This document shows positions 48,395 through 56,824 of a stretch of DNA of 64,000 nucleotides, piece after piece. The stretch covers positions 62,001-126,000 of the forward strand of contig NZ_JAUQUB010000002.1 of the NCBI RefSeq assembly GCF_030580675.1. Reading direction: 5' to 3'. The translations under genes and the position numbers were made by a program. Position 1 is the stretch's first letter. Every line of letters starts with the position of its first letter. The notes under the pieces are model-generated. The model was given only the letters and a program-made list of their open reading frames with translations, did not search any database and was not told where the DNA came from. The stretch comes from Antiquaquibacter soli. Its GTDB lineage: Bacteria > Actinomycetota > Actinomycetes > Actinomycetales > Microbacteriaceae.

Positions 48395-49489
48395 ATGAAG
48401 AAAACAGCATCACGCCTCATGATCGCGGGGGCGAGCTCGCTCGTCGCCGTGATCGCCCTCAGTTCCTGTTCCGCGCCCGCGGCCGAGGAAGAGACCGGCG
48501 CCGGCGAGATCAGCGGCGACATCCTGTTCTACGACACGTCCGGTGGCGTCGTCTACGAGCAGGAGGCGCTCACCCTGTTCAAGGACTTTACGGATGACAC
48601 CGGCGTGACGGTCACGGACGACTACAACGAGGCGGCGACGAAGTTCTTCGCCTCCGCGGAGGCCGGCAGCGTGCCGTGGAGCCTCGTGCTCTTCCCGACC
48701 GTCAACGACGCCGCGACCGCGGCCGAGGACGGACTCCTCGAGAAGATCGACACGTCGATCGTGCCCGTGGACGATCTCGTCGACGGCACCTACAGCGAGT
48801 ACGGCATCGAGGTCGGCACGTTCGGCATGGTCCTCGCGTGGGATGACGACGCCTACCCCGACGAGAAGCCGTCCGAGATGGCCGACCTGTGGGACCTCGA
48901 GACCTTCCCCGGCAAGCGGTGCTTCTTCAACAACCCGCAGTACGGCTGGACCCTCGAGGCGGCGCTCCTCGCCGACGGCGTCGCCGCCGACGAGCTCTAC
49001 CCGCTCGACGTGGACCGCGCTCTCGCGAAGCTCGACGAGATCAAGGGCGACATCACGTGGTGGACCTCGGGCGCCCAGTCGATCGAGTCGTTCGAGAACG
49101 GCTCGTGCGACATCGGCATCCTGTGGGCGAACCGCGCGTTCACCGCTCTGTCCGAGAACGGCTTCCCGATGAACATCACATGGAACGAGGCCGGCTACTC
49201 GAACAGCGTCTGGTCCATCCCGGCCGGTGCGCCGAACGCCGCCGCCGCGCAGCAGCTGCTCAAGCACGTCATCGAGAACGTCGAGGGGCAGATCGCGTTC
49301 GCGTCGGTCATCCCCACGCCGATCCCGGCGTCGCTCAAGTCGCTGACCCCGGCGGACTTCCCCGACGAGGTCCAGGCCTTCCTGCCGGTCGGCTCGAACG
49401 TCGAGGGCTCCGTGCTCCAGGACAGCGACTACTACCTCGAGAACCTCGACGCGGTTCTCGACCAGTTCAACCGCTGGGTCGGCCAGTAG
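48395..49489 (+). CDS. PotD-like substrate-binding lipoprotein
   Basis: A 364-residue binding protein of the PotD/spermidine type. N-terminus MKKTASRLMIAGASS then a lipobox ALSSC with Cys25. Elements: DILFYDTSGGVVYEQEAL, GSVPWSLVLFPTVNDA, GLLEKIDTS, FPGKRCFFNNP and WWTSGAQSIESFENGSCDIG. The acidic pocket residues that bind polyamine amino groups cannot be confirmed. Last gene of the importer operon; a perfect 14-bp hairpin follows. Confidence 0.9.
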   Translation: MKKTASRLMIAGASSLVAVIALSSCSAPAAEEETGAGEISGDILFYDTSGGVVYEQEALTLFKDFTDDTGVTVTDDYNEAATKFFASAEAGSVPWSLVLFPTVNDAATAAEDGLLEKIDTSIVPVDDLVDGTYSEYGIEVGTFGMVLAWDDDAYPDEKPSEMADLWDLETFPGKRCFFNNPQYGWTLEAALLADGVAADELYPLDVDRALAKLDEIKGDITWWTSGAQSIESFENGSCDIGILWANRAFTALSENGFPMNITWNEAGYSNSVWSIPAGAPNAAAAQQLLKHVIENVEGQIAFASVIPTPIPASLKSLTPADFPDEVQAFLPVGSNVEGSVLQDSDYYLENLDAVLDQFNRWVGQ

Positions 49490-49516
49490 TCCGATAGGTC
49501 CCTACCCGGGACGACA

Positions 49517-49552
49517 GGATGCCCGCGCCGACCTCACGCGGCGCGGGCATCC
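49517..49552 (+). terminator. Perfect 14-bp hairpin after the binding protein
   Basis: GGATGCCCGCGCCG and CGGCGCGGGCATCC pair without mismatch around an 8-base loop, 28 bases after the stop codon. Both arm ends are again the word GGATGCC/GGCATCC. A low-complexity CCACCACCAGCACC-type stretch follows before the next gene. Confidence 0.8.
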
Positions 49553-49632
49553 ACCCCCGCTCCACCCGCTGCTCCGCAGCATCCGCACCACCACCAGCAC
49601 CACCCACCAGCACCACGAAAGGTTCACGACTC

Positions 49633-50574
49633 ATGAGGATCGTCTGCATCGACGGCGAGGCCCAGTACAAGGACATCGTCGAGCGCGACGTGAAGACGCC
49701 GCTCGAGAAGGCCGGGCACGTCTTCGACTGGTTCGAGGAGTCGTTCGCCGACGCCGACGCGGCGATCGCCCGGGCATCCGGCTACGACGCGCTCTACGTC
49801 GTCGGCGACCAGGGACCGGTCCCCGCGGGACTCATCGCGCAGAACCGGCTCAAGCTCGTGAGCTTCGTCGGCACGGGCGCCCGCCGCTTCGTCGACATGG
49901 CCGAGGCCGCCTCGGTCGGGGCGACGGTCACGAACGTCCCCGACTTCGCGAGCCAGAGCGTCGCGGAGCACGCGATCGCCCTCATGTTCGCCGTCGCGCG
50001 CCGAGTCGTCGAGGGCGACCGCATCGTGCGCTCGGGCGAGTGGACGAAGAACCAGGGGCTCAAGCTCGCCGGCCGCCGGCTCGGAGTCGTCGGAGCGGGC
50101 GCGATCGGCGAGAAGGTCATCGCCATGGGCCAGGGGCTCGGCATGGACGTCGTCTACTGGAACCGCTCCGAGCGGTCGGTGGGAGCCCCGCGGGTCGAGC
50201 TCGACGAGCTGTTCGAGACGAGCGACGTGGTGTCCCTGCACCTGCTGCACAACGAGGAGACCGACGGGATGATCGGCCGTGACCTCCTCGGCAGGCTCGG
50301 CCGCAACGCGATCCTCATCAACACCGCGCGAGCCGAGATCGTCGACAACGACGCCCTCGCCGAGCTGCTCGCGGAGGGAGCGATCTTCGGCGCCGGACTC
50401 GACGTCTTCGTGACCGAGCCGCCCGTCGAGGGAACGCTGCCTGTCGCGACGGCCAACACGGCCCTCACGCCCCACATCGGCTTCCACACCGACGAAGCGG
50501 ACGACGTGTTTCGCATCGCCGGCGAGAACATCCTCGCGTTCGCGTCGGGCTCGCCCGTCAACGTCATCGACTAG
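49633..50574 (+). CDS. D-2-hydroxyacid dehydrogenase
   Basis: A 313-residue NAD-dependent enzyme: FVGTGARRFVDMAEA, LGVVGAGAIGEKVI coenzyme loop, catalytic Arg in NTARAEIVD, Glu in VFVTEPPVEG and His in TPHIGFHTDEA. AAAGG lies before ATG 49633. Second 2-hydroxyacid dehydrogenase of this locus; sequence is quite different from the one at 44128, so they probably act on different intermediates. kduI follows after 16 bases. Confidence 0.88.
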   Translation: MRIVCIDGEAQYKDIVERDVKTPLEKAGHVFDWFEESFADADAAIARASGYDALYVVGDQGPVPAGLIAQNRLKLVSFVGTGARRFVDMAEAASVGATVTNVPDFASQSVAEHAIALMFAVARRVVEGDRIVRSGEWTKNQGLKLAGRRLGVVGAGAIGEKVIAMGQGLGMDVVYWNRSERSVGAPRVELDELFETSDVVSLHLLHNEETDGMIGRDLLGRLGRNAILINTARAEIVDNDALAELLAEGAIFGAGLDVFVTEPPVEGTLPVATANTALTPHIGFHTDEADDVFRIAGENILAFASGSPVNVID

Positions 50575-50590
50575 ATCAAGGACACCCTTC

Positions 50591-51418
50591 GTGCAGATTC
50601 GCCACGCCACCCATCCGGACGACCTCGCGCTGCTCGACAGCGCGGAGCTCAAGGACCGATTCCTGCTCGGCGACCTCTTCGTGCCGGGCGAGGCATCCCT
50701 CGTCTACAGCCACCACGACCGCATGATCCTCGGCGGCGCCGTGCCGCTCGAGGGAGCCCCGATCACGCTCGAGGCTCCCGACGATCTGCGCGCCGAGTAC
50801 TTCCTCGAGCGCCGGGAGCTCGCGGCGGTCGCCGTCGGCGCCGGCGGAGCGATCACGGTGGACGGGACGCGCTTCGAGCTCGCCAACAAGGACGTGCTGT
50901 ACGTCGGTCGCGGCGCTCGCGAAGTCGTCTTCGAAGCGACCGGCCCCGACTCCGCGTTCTTCCTCGCCTCGGCCACGTCGCACACCTCGTTCCCCACGAC
51001 CCTCGTGCCGCTCGCCGAGGCGCTCACGAGCGAGACCGGTGACAAGGCGACCGCGAACGAGCGCACCGTCTACAAGCACCTGCACGACGAGGGGGTCCGG
51101 ACGTCCCAGCTCGTGCTCGGTATCACCGCGCTCAAGCCGGGCAGCGTGTGGAACAGCATGCCGCCGCACACCCACGACCGTCGCACGGAGGTGTACCTCT
51201 ACATGGATCTGCCGGAGGAGCACCGCGTCCAGCACTTCATGGGCGAGCCGAGCGACCTGCGCCCGCTCGCGATGAAGAACCGCGACGGCGTGATCTCGCC
51301 GAGCTGGTCGGTGCACTTCGGCGCCGGGTCGACGAACTACTCGTTCGTGTGGGTCATGGCGGGCGAGAACCAGAGCTTCGCCGACATGGATCAGCTGGCG
51401 GTCACCCAGCTCGGGTGA
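50591..51418 (+). CDS. kduI: 5-dehydro-4-deoxy-D-glucuronate isomerase
   Basis: A 275-residue cupin enzyme converting 5-keto-4-deoxyuronate, from unsaturated uronides, to 2,5-diketo-3-deoxygluconate. The hallmark MPPHTHDRRTEVYLYMDLP (zinc His pair and Glu) near 190-208, FHASSH-like region replaced by ATSHTSFPTT, and the HFGAGSTNYSFVWVMAGEN tail match KduI. GTG start, 16 bases after the dehydrogenase. Its product is the substrate for the KduD-like SDR two genes on. Confidence 0.9.
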   Translation: MQIRHATHPDDLALLDSAELKDRFLLGDLFVPGEASLVYSHHDRMILGGAVPLEGAPITLEAPDDLRAEYFLERRELAAVAVGAGGAITVDGTRFELANKDVLYVGRGAREVVFEATGPDSAFFLASATSHTSFPTTLVPLAEALTSETGDKATANERTVYKHLHDEGVRTSQLVLGITALKPGSVWNSMPPHTHDRRTEVYLYMDLPEEHRVQHFMGEPSDLRPLAMKNRDGVISPSWSVHFGAGSTNYSFVWVMAGENQSFADMDQLAVTQLG

Positions 51419-51489
51419 GAGCGGGTCCGGATCACTATGGTTGTGAGGCGATCTCGATGAATGCACGATTGACGCAAGAGGAGCACGGT

Positions 51490-52305
51490 GTGACTGCGGA
51501 GAAGACGGACGACTCGGCGCCGATCGCCGGCACCCAGAGCCTCGACCGGGCGCTCGAAGTGCTCGTGACGATCGCCGAGAGCCCCCAGCCGGGTCTGACC
51601 CTCGCCGCCTGCAGCGCGCTGCTGCAGTACAGCAAAGCGACGACGCACCGGATGCTGCGCACGCTCGTCGCGCGCGACTTCCTGTCCTACGACGAGGAGC
51701 TCGGCGTCTACAGCCTCGGTGTCGCCAACCTCCGGCTCGGGTCCGAGTACCTGCGCCGCATCGACTTGCGGCGGCTGGCGATCCCCGAGATGCGCGAACT
51801 CGTCGCCGAGACGCGGGAGACCGCCCACCTCGCGACGCTCAGCGGCACCGAGGTCATCTATATCGAGGTCGTCGACAGCCCCGAGCCCGTGCGTATCTTC
51901 AGCCGCGTCGGCGACTCGGTGCCCGCCTTCGCCACGGGTGTCGGCAAGGCCATCCTCGCGTGGACGCCGACCGAGAAGCTCGCGTCGCGACTGCCCGCGG
52001 AGTTCGTGCCGCGCACCGAGAACACGCTGCTGACGCGGGACGCCCTGCTCGCCGACCTCGAGCGCACGCGCGAGCGCGGCTACTCGATCGACAACATGGA
52101 GAACCGCGAGGGCATCCGCGGCTACGCCGCCCCGATCTTCGACCACTCGAACACGGCGGTGGCCGCGGTGAGCATCGCCGGCCCCGCGGCTCGGGTCACG
52201 TCGGAGTCCGACGAGCACCTCGGTCCGCTCGTGCGCGAGACCGCGCGCACAGTGTCGAGGATGCTCGGCGCCTCCCCCGACGCGGCCGCGCTGGCCTTCC
52301 CGTGA
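51490..52305 (+). CDS. IclR-family transcriptional regulator
   Basis: A ~271-residue regulator: N-terminal winged helix (SLDRALEVLVTIAES, LLQYSKATTHRMLRTLVARDF) and C-terminal IclR effector domain (ETAHLATLSGTEVIYIEVV, FATGVGKAILAW, RERGYSIDNMENREGIRGYAAPI). IclR proteins of the KdgR branch control uronate and pectin genes. GTG 51490 has AGAGGAG at good distance; ATG 51457 is an alternative. The TGGWACGGTGTWYCA sites before 44128 and 45141 are its likely targets. Its end overlaps kduD (GTGA). Confidence 0.92.
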   Translation: MTAEKTDDSAPIAGTQSLDRALEVLVTIAESPQPGLTLAACSALLQYSKATTHRMLRTLVARDFLSYDEELGVYSLGVANLRLGSEYLRRIDLRRLAIPEMRELVAETRETAHLATLSGTEVIYIEVVDSPEPVRIFSRVGDSVPAFATGVGKAILAWTPTEKLASRLPAEFVPRTENTLLTRDALLADLERTRERGYSIDNMENREGIRGYAAPIFDHSNTAVAAVSIAGPAARVTSESDEHLGPLVRETARTVSRMLGASPDAAALAFP

Positions 52306-53060
52306 GCGAACCGCTGCGCCCCGGCACGACCGCCGTCGTGACGGGAGCGAGCCGCGGCATCGGACTCGCGATCGCCGTCGCGCTCGCGCACGAGGGCGCC
52401 GATGTCGTCGGGATCGCCTCGAGCGAGGCGTCGGCGGATGCGGCGCGCGAGCCCGTCGAGCGACTCGGTCGTCGCTACCGCGGCCTCGGCGCGAACCTCG
52501 CCGACCGCGACGACGTGCACCGGCTCGTCGCCGACATCCACTCCGCGGCGGGGGTGCCCGACATCCTCGTCCACGCCGCCGGCATCAACCGGCGTGCGCC
52601 GATCGTGGACCACGGCGACGAGCTGTGGGACGAGGTGCTCGCCGTGAACCTCACGGCGCCGTTCGTGCTCAGCCGCGAGCTCGGCCGCGGGATGGTCGCG
52701 CGCGGTTCGGGCAAGATCGTCTTCCTCGCCTCGATGCTGAGCTTCCAGGGCGGGCTCACTGTTCCGGGCTACGCCGCCAGCAAGGGCGGGGTCGCGCAGC
52801 TCGTGAAGGCGTTCTCCAACGAGTGGGCGGCGCGCGGCGTCAACGTCAACGCCGTCGCGCCCGGTTATGTCGACACGGAGATGAACTCCGCACTCGTCGC
52901 CGATGCCACGCGCTTCGAGCAGATCAGCGCGCGAATCCCCGCCGGTCGCTGGGCACGGCCGTCGGACATCGCGGGCGCCGTCGTCTTCCTCGCCTCGCCC
53001 GCGTCGGACTACGTGCACGGCACCGTGCTGCCCGTTGACGGCGGATGGCTCGGACGATGA
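52302..53060 (+). CDS. kduD: SDR, likely 2-dehydro-3-deoxy-D-gluconate 5-dehydrogenase
   Basis: A 252-residue classical SDR: TGASRGIGLAIA loop, HAAGIN, Ser in FLASMLSFQGG and YAASKGG catalytic motif, PGYVDTEMN. The SEPLRPGTTAVVTGASRGIG start and the sequence around VNLTAPFVLSRELG resemble KduD/gluconate 5-dehydrogenase-type enzymes; together with kduI upstream the KduD role is probable: reduction of 2,5-diketo-3-deoxygluconate to KDG. GTGA overlap with iclR and ATGA overlap with the next SDR. Confidence 0.8.
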   Translation: MSEPLRPGTTAVVTGASRGIGLAIAVALAHEGADVVGIASSEASADAAREPVERLGRRYRGLGANLADRDDVHRLVADIHSAAGVPDILVHAAGINRRAPIVDHGDELWDEVLAVNLTAPFVLSRELGRGMVARGSGKIVFLASMLSFQGGLTVPGYAASKGGVAQLVKAFSNEWAARGVNVNAVAPGYVDTEMNSALVADATRFEQISARIPAGRWARPSDIAGAVVFLASPASDYVHGTVLPVDGGWLGR

Positions 53061-53812
53061 TCGACCTCAACGGGCGCCGCGCGATCGTGACCGGCGCCGG
53101 CCAGGGCATCGGGGCGGGAATCGCGATCGCCCTCGCGCGGGCGGGCGCCGACGTCGTCGTGCACCACCGGGGCAGCGACGCGAGCGCGACCGTCGCCGCC
53201 ATCGAATCGATCGGGCGTCGCGCGCTCGCCGTGCGCGCCGACCTCACCGACCCGCCGCAGGCGGACCGGCTCGTCGCCGAGGCGGCCGCCGTCCTCGGGG
53301 GCATCGACATCCTCGTCAACAACGCCGGCCACCTCGTCGGCAGGTCGCCGGTCGCGGCGATGGGCGACGACCACTGGCGGGCGGTGCAGGAGGTCAACGT
53401 CTCGAGCGCGTTCTCGGTGAGCCGCGCCGCCGTGCCGTGGCTCGAGGCATCCGATGCGGGGCGCATCGTGATGATGTCGTCGCTCGCCGCCGAGAACGGC
53501 GGGGGAGCGGGGGCCGTCGCCTACGCGACGAGCAAGGCGGCCGTGATCGGCCTCACGCGCGGACTCGCGAAGGAGCTCGCCCCGAGCGGCATCACGGTCA
53601 ATGCGGTTGCGCCGGGCTTCATCGAGGGCACGGCGTTCCACGACACGTTCACCCCGGATGCCGCCCGCGCGGGGATCATCGCGGGCATCCCCCTCGGTCG
53701 AGCGGGCACCGTCGACGACGTCGCCGGCGCGGTCGCGTATCTGGTCTCCGACCTCGCGGGTTTCGTCACGGGCCAGGTCATCGACGTCAATGGCGGAGTG
53801 CACTTCTCCTAG
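53057..53812 (+). CDS. SDR family oxidoreductase (FabG-like)
   Basis: A 251-residue classical SDR: TGAGQGIGAGIA loop, NNAGHLVG, Ser in MMSSLAAENGG, YATSKAA motif and PGFIEGTAF. The start ATG overlaps the kduD stop (ATGA). Second SDR in the uronate operon; may be a gluconate or glucose dehydrogenase-like enzyme in an adjoining step. Basic HHRGSD after beta-2 suggests NADP(H). Confidence 0.87.
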   Translation: MIDLNGRRAIVTGAGQGIGAGIAIALARAGADVVVHHRGSDASATVAAIESIGRRALAVRADLTDPPQADRLVAEAAAVLGGIDILVNNAGHLVGRSPVAAMGDDHWRAVQEVNVSSAFSVSRAAVPWLEASDAGRIVMMSSLAAENGGGAGAVAYATSKAAVIGLTRGLAKELAPSGITVNAVAPGFIEGTAFHDTFTPDAARAGIIAGIPLGRAGTVDDVAGAVAYLVSDLAGFVTGQVIDVNGGVHFS

Positions 53813-53827
53813 CCGGCTCGGGCGCCT

Positions 53828-53866
53828 CGAGTGGCGAGTCCGTCCCCGGGACGAACTCGCCACTCG
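53828..53866. terminator. 19-bp-armed palindrome between convergent genes
   Basis: CGAGTGGCGAGTCCGTCCC (53828-53846) and GGGACGAACTCGCCACTCG (53848-53866) pair at 18 of 19 positions around a single C. It lies 15 bases after the SDR stop codon and 5 bases before the surface-protein stop on the other strand, so it can end both. The arm word AGTGGCGAGT is like AGTGGCAACT in the palindrome at 4499-4559. Confidence 0.75.
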
Positions 53867-53871
53867 GCGTT

Positions 53872-54888
53872 CTAGCGAGCCGCCCGGGTGCGGCGGATGA
53901 GGACGAGGCCAGCTGCCGCGGCGAGCAGCGCTGCGAGGCCGCCGATGCCGAGAGCCGAGACATCCGAACCGGTGTTGGCGAGCGTGGGGACGATCGGCGC
54001 GGGAGCAACCGGCGTGACGCCCCAGGCCACGACGGGGCGGCCCTCGGGCAGACCGACGACGAGGCGACCGGAGAAGTCGTTGTACTCCTCGGTCTGATCA
54101 GCGGCGATCTCGAAGGCGGCCGCGGCCCCCTCCTCGTCCTGCGTCGCCGGGATGACCATGTTCGTGAAGTTCACGAAGTACTTCGTCTCGCCGGCGGCGA
54201 ACGTCGAGTCCGCCGTGTAGCTGATCGCCGGGTGGCTGTCGCCCACGATGCCGGCGCCGGGTGCCGATCCGTTGGGAGCCCACACCTCGGTCTCGACAAC
54301 GGAGCCGCCGGTCGGGTCGTGTGCGATGTAGCCGGTGTCGTCGGCCCCCACGGTGTCCCCGCCGCTCGAGGTGATGAAGCCGGGCCCGCCCTGGGCCCCG
54401 GTGTAGCCGTCGTAGTAGTACGCCTCGAGGTCCCCGACGAGGGTGATCGGCTCGTCCGTCTCGTTGGTGAGTGTGACGAGCTGGCGCATGAGGTACCCCG
54501 AGTCCGCCGCGGCGTAGAAGCGGAAGGTGAGAGACCCCGTCAGGCCCGTGGCGCCGAAGGGGCCCTCGGGGCACGTGACGGTGAGGTCGCCGTTGGATTC
54601 GACGACGACGTCCGCATCGGCGATGCCCGTGCCGCAGTAGAGGTAGTTGTCGTAGTAGAACTCGCCCGGGTAATAGATGTAGCCACTGAGGTCGTAGACG
54701 TCTGCGGCATCCCACCCGTACGCGAGGCCGTACTCGTCGATCTGCCAGTGGGCGTCGCCGATCGTGATGATGCCGTCGACATCGACCGTCGGATCGGCGG
54801 CGAGGGCGGGCGAGGCCGCGCCCAGCGCGAGGGCGAGGGCGGCAGCGGTACCGACCGTCAGGGTGGCTGCAGTGCGGGTGCGAGTCAT
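53872..54888 (-). CDS. Secreted surface protein with LANTG sorting signal
   Basis: A 338-residue exported protein. Signal peptide LTVGTAAALALALGAASPALA; mature part is Tyr/Asp/Gly-rich and beta-like (SGYIYYPGEFYYDNYLYCG, GSLTFRFYAAADSGYLMRQL, ETKYFVNFTNMVIP); C-terminus PTLANTG, hydrophobic helix and LIRRTRAAR tail. The sorting pentapeptide LANTG fits class E sortase. Third such anchor protein in the window; no domain function recognised. Confidence 0.75.
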   Translation of the reverse strand: MTRTRTAATLTVGTAAALALALGAASPALAADPTVDVDGIITIGDAHWQIDEYGLAYGWDAADVYDLSGYIYYPGEFYYDNYLYCGTGIADADVVVESNGDLTVTCPEGPFGATGLTGSLTFRFYAAADSGYLMRQLVTLTNETDEPITLVGDLEAYYYDGYTGAQGGPGFITSSGGDTVGADDTGYIAHDPTGGSVVETEVWAPNGSAPGAGIVGDSHPAISYTADSTFAAGETKYFVNFTNMVIPATQDEEGAAAAFEIAADQTEEYNDFSGRLVVGLPEGRPVVAWGVTPVAPAPIVPTLANTGSDVSALGIGGLAALLAAAAGLVLIRRTRAAR

Positions 54889-54947
54889 CCCGCCAGCATA
54901 GGGGTCCGTGTACCCCGGGCTCTGACCCCTGAAAGGGGGCACCCGTC

Positions 54948-56189
54948 TTAGCCGAGAGCGCGGTCGAGCTCGGTGAGCAGGAGGTCGGCGTCGGCGCGGC
55001 TGAACGGCAGCGGCGGCCGGATCTTGAGCGTGTCGTTGGCGGGCCCGGATGTCGCGATCAGCACGCCGCGATCGCGGAGCGCGTTCACCGTCGCGAGTGC
55101 ACGGCTCTCGCTCTCCAGTCGCGCACCGAGGAACAGCCCGACGCCCCGCACCTCGACGAAGAGCCCCGAACCGGCGAGCTCGCCGAGGAGGTACTCGCCG
55201 ACCTCCCGGGCGTTGTCGATGAGCTTCTCGTCGCGCAGCACGTCGAGGGTCGCGCGCGCCGCCGCGATGGACACCGAACTGCCGCCGAAGGTGTTGAAGT
55301 AGCGCGACCGCGCATTGAACTGCTCGACGAGCTCGCGCCGCGCCATCGTCGCGGCGATCGGCTGGCCATTGCCCATCGGCTTGCCCACGGTCACGAGATC
55401 GGGCTCGAGGCCGTAGCGCTCTAACCCCCACATACCGTGGCCGAGCCGTCCGAACCCGGGCTGCACCTCGTCGGCGATGAACAACCCGCCGGCGCGTCGA
55501 ACGGCGGCGACGGCATCCACGAATCCGTCCACATCGGGCCACGCGCCGTCCGACGCAAAGACGGTGTCGACGATGAGAGCCGCGGGCCGGATGCCCCGAG
55601 CCTCGAGTCGAGCGATCGCCGCCCCCACGCTCGCGCCGAGGTCGCCGTGCACGGGCACCAGCTCCACCCAGTCCGCGACCGAGTCGAGCCCGCCGAGCGA
55701 GGGACTGATCGCCGCGATCTCCGTCGTCACGCCGTGGTACGCGTTCTCGGTGACGATCACCCCCGTGCCGCCGGTCGCGATCTTCGCGATCTTCAGAGCG
55801 AGGTCGTTCGCCTCCGACCCGGTGCAGGTGAACATGATCGTGTCGACGGTGCGGGGCAGCGTCGACAGCAGATCCTCCGCGTAGGCGATCGTCGGCTCGG
55901 CGAGGTAGCGCGTGTGGGTGGTGAGCGTCGCGGCCTGCTCCGCCATCGCAGCGGCCACCCGCGGGTGAGCGTGGCCCACGGACGGCACGTTGTTGTAGGC
56001 GTCGAGGTACTCGCGGCCCGCGGCATCCCACACCCTCGTGCCCTGCCCGCGGACGAGCTGCACGGGATGCTCGTAGAACAGCCGGTAGGCGGGCCCCATC
56101 ACCCGGGCCCGGCGCTCGACGAGGTCGCGGGTCGCGGGGTCGAGCTCGGCGGCTCGGGCGGGGTCGAAGTACGCGGTGGGGCCGGCCAT
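54948..56189 (-). CDS. Class III PLP aminotransferase / phospho-lyase-like
   Basis: A 413-residue fold-type I PLP enzyme: GSEAND at 124-129 (phosphate cup), DEVQPGFGR at 240-248 and the PLP Lys270 in VTVGKPMGNGQP. The segments YLDAYNNVPSVGHAHPRV (61-78), TRYLAEPTIAYAEDLL and VIVTENAYHG resemble AGXT2-like proteins, some of which are phospho-lyases acting on phosphoethanolamine or phosphohydroxylysine rather than aminotransferases. An APH-type kinase gene lies 1 kb away in the same direction, which fits that chemistry; this is an inference. Confidence 0.85.
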   Translation of the reverse strand: MAGPTAYFDPARAAELDPATRDLVERRARVMGPAYRLFYEHPVQLVRGQGTRVWDAAGREYLDAYNNVPSVGHAHPRVAAAMAEQAATLTTHTRYLAEPTIAYAEDLLSTLPRTVDTIMFTCTGSEANDLALKIAKIATGGTGVIVTENAYHGVTTEIAAISPSLGGLDSVADWVELVPVHGDLGASVGAAIARLEARGIRPAALIVDTVFASDGAWPDVDGFVDAVAAVRRAGGLFIADEVQPGFGRLGHGMWGLERYGLEPDLVTVGKPMGNGQPIAATMARRELVEQFNARSRYFNTFGGSSVSIAAARATLDVLRDEKLIDNAREVGEYLLGELAGSGLFVEVRGVGLFLGARLESESRALATVNALRDRGVLIATSGPANDTLKIRPPLPFSRADADLLLTELDRALG

Positions 56190-56206
56190 GCCGCTAGCTT
56201 AGGCAG

Positions 56207-56764
56207 TCACTTCCCGGTGAGCCGGTGCACGGTGGCGACGAGCGCCTCCCGGTGCGCGGCGACGCGCGCGGGGTCGCGAGGGTCGCGCCCGTCCGCGGAG
56301 AGCAGCAGGCCGATGGGGGTGAGATACCACGCCTGGGCGAGCGAGTACACGAAGGTGAGCACGTCGACGGCATCGAGGGGGCTCGCGCCGGTCACCGCCG
56401 AGACCTTGGCGAGGTAGTCGTCGAGCGGCTCGGCCGCGGCCTCGGGTCTCTCGAGCTGCGCCCACAGCGCGATGCGGAGGGTCGTGGCATCCGACCCGTG
56501 GAAGTCGAAGAGGTCCCCGGCCCACGCGGCGAGGTCCGCCGGCCGCGGGGGGACAGCGGCGGCCATCCGTTCGATCGCCGAGGTCAGTGCCGCGTCGAAG
56601 AGGGCGTCCTTGCCCCCGAAGTAGGCGTAGATCATCCGCACGTTGGTCTCGGCGGCGCGAGCAACGCGGTCGACTCGACCGCCCGCGAATCCTCGGTCGG
56701 CGAACTCGGCGAGTGCCGCGTCGAGGATGCGGGTTCTCGTCGCCTCGGCGTTGCGTGCGGGCAT
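56207..56764 (-). CDS. TetR/AcrR family transcriptional regulator
   Basis: A 185-residue TetR protein: ATRTRILDAALAEFADRGFA, VARAAETNVRMIYAYFGGKDAL gives the HTH (about 9-52), then a helical ligand domain resembling the YcdC/TetR_C subgroup. It is divergent from the deazaflavin-type reductase, and a 22-base palindrome TAAGTAAA-N6-TTTACTTA lies in between, so it likely represses that gene and itself. Confidence 0.9.
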   Translation of the reverse strand: MPARNAEATRTRILDAALAEFADRGFAGGRVDRVARAAETNVRMIYAYFGGKDALFDAALTSAIERMAAAVPPRPADLAAWAGDLFDFHGSDATTLRIALWAQLERPEAAAEPLDDYLAKVSAVTGASPLDAVDVLTFVYSLAQAWYLTPIGLLLSADGRDPRDPARVAAHREALVATVHRLTGK

Positions 56765-56793
56765 CCGACCTCCCTGGGCTTGCTGATACTCTA

Positions 56794-56815
56794 TAAGTAA
56801 ACGATTATTTACTTA
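56794..56815. promoter_or_regulatory. TetR operator palindrome
   Basis: TAAGTAAA and TTTACTTA form a perfect inverted repeat around CGATTA, in the 60-base gap between divergent TetR and reductase genes and only 9 bases before ATG 56825. Such an AT-rich palindrome is conspicuous in this genome. Confidence 0.8.
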
Positions 56816-56824
56816 GGAGTCGAC

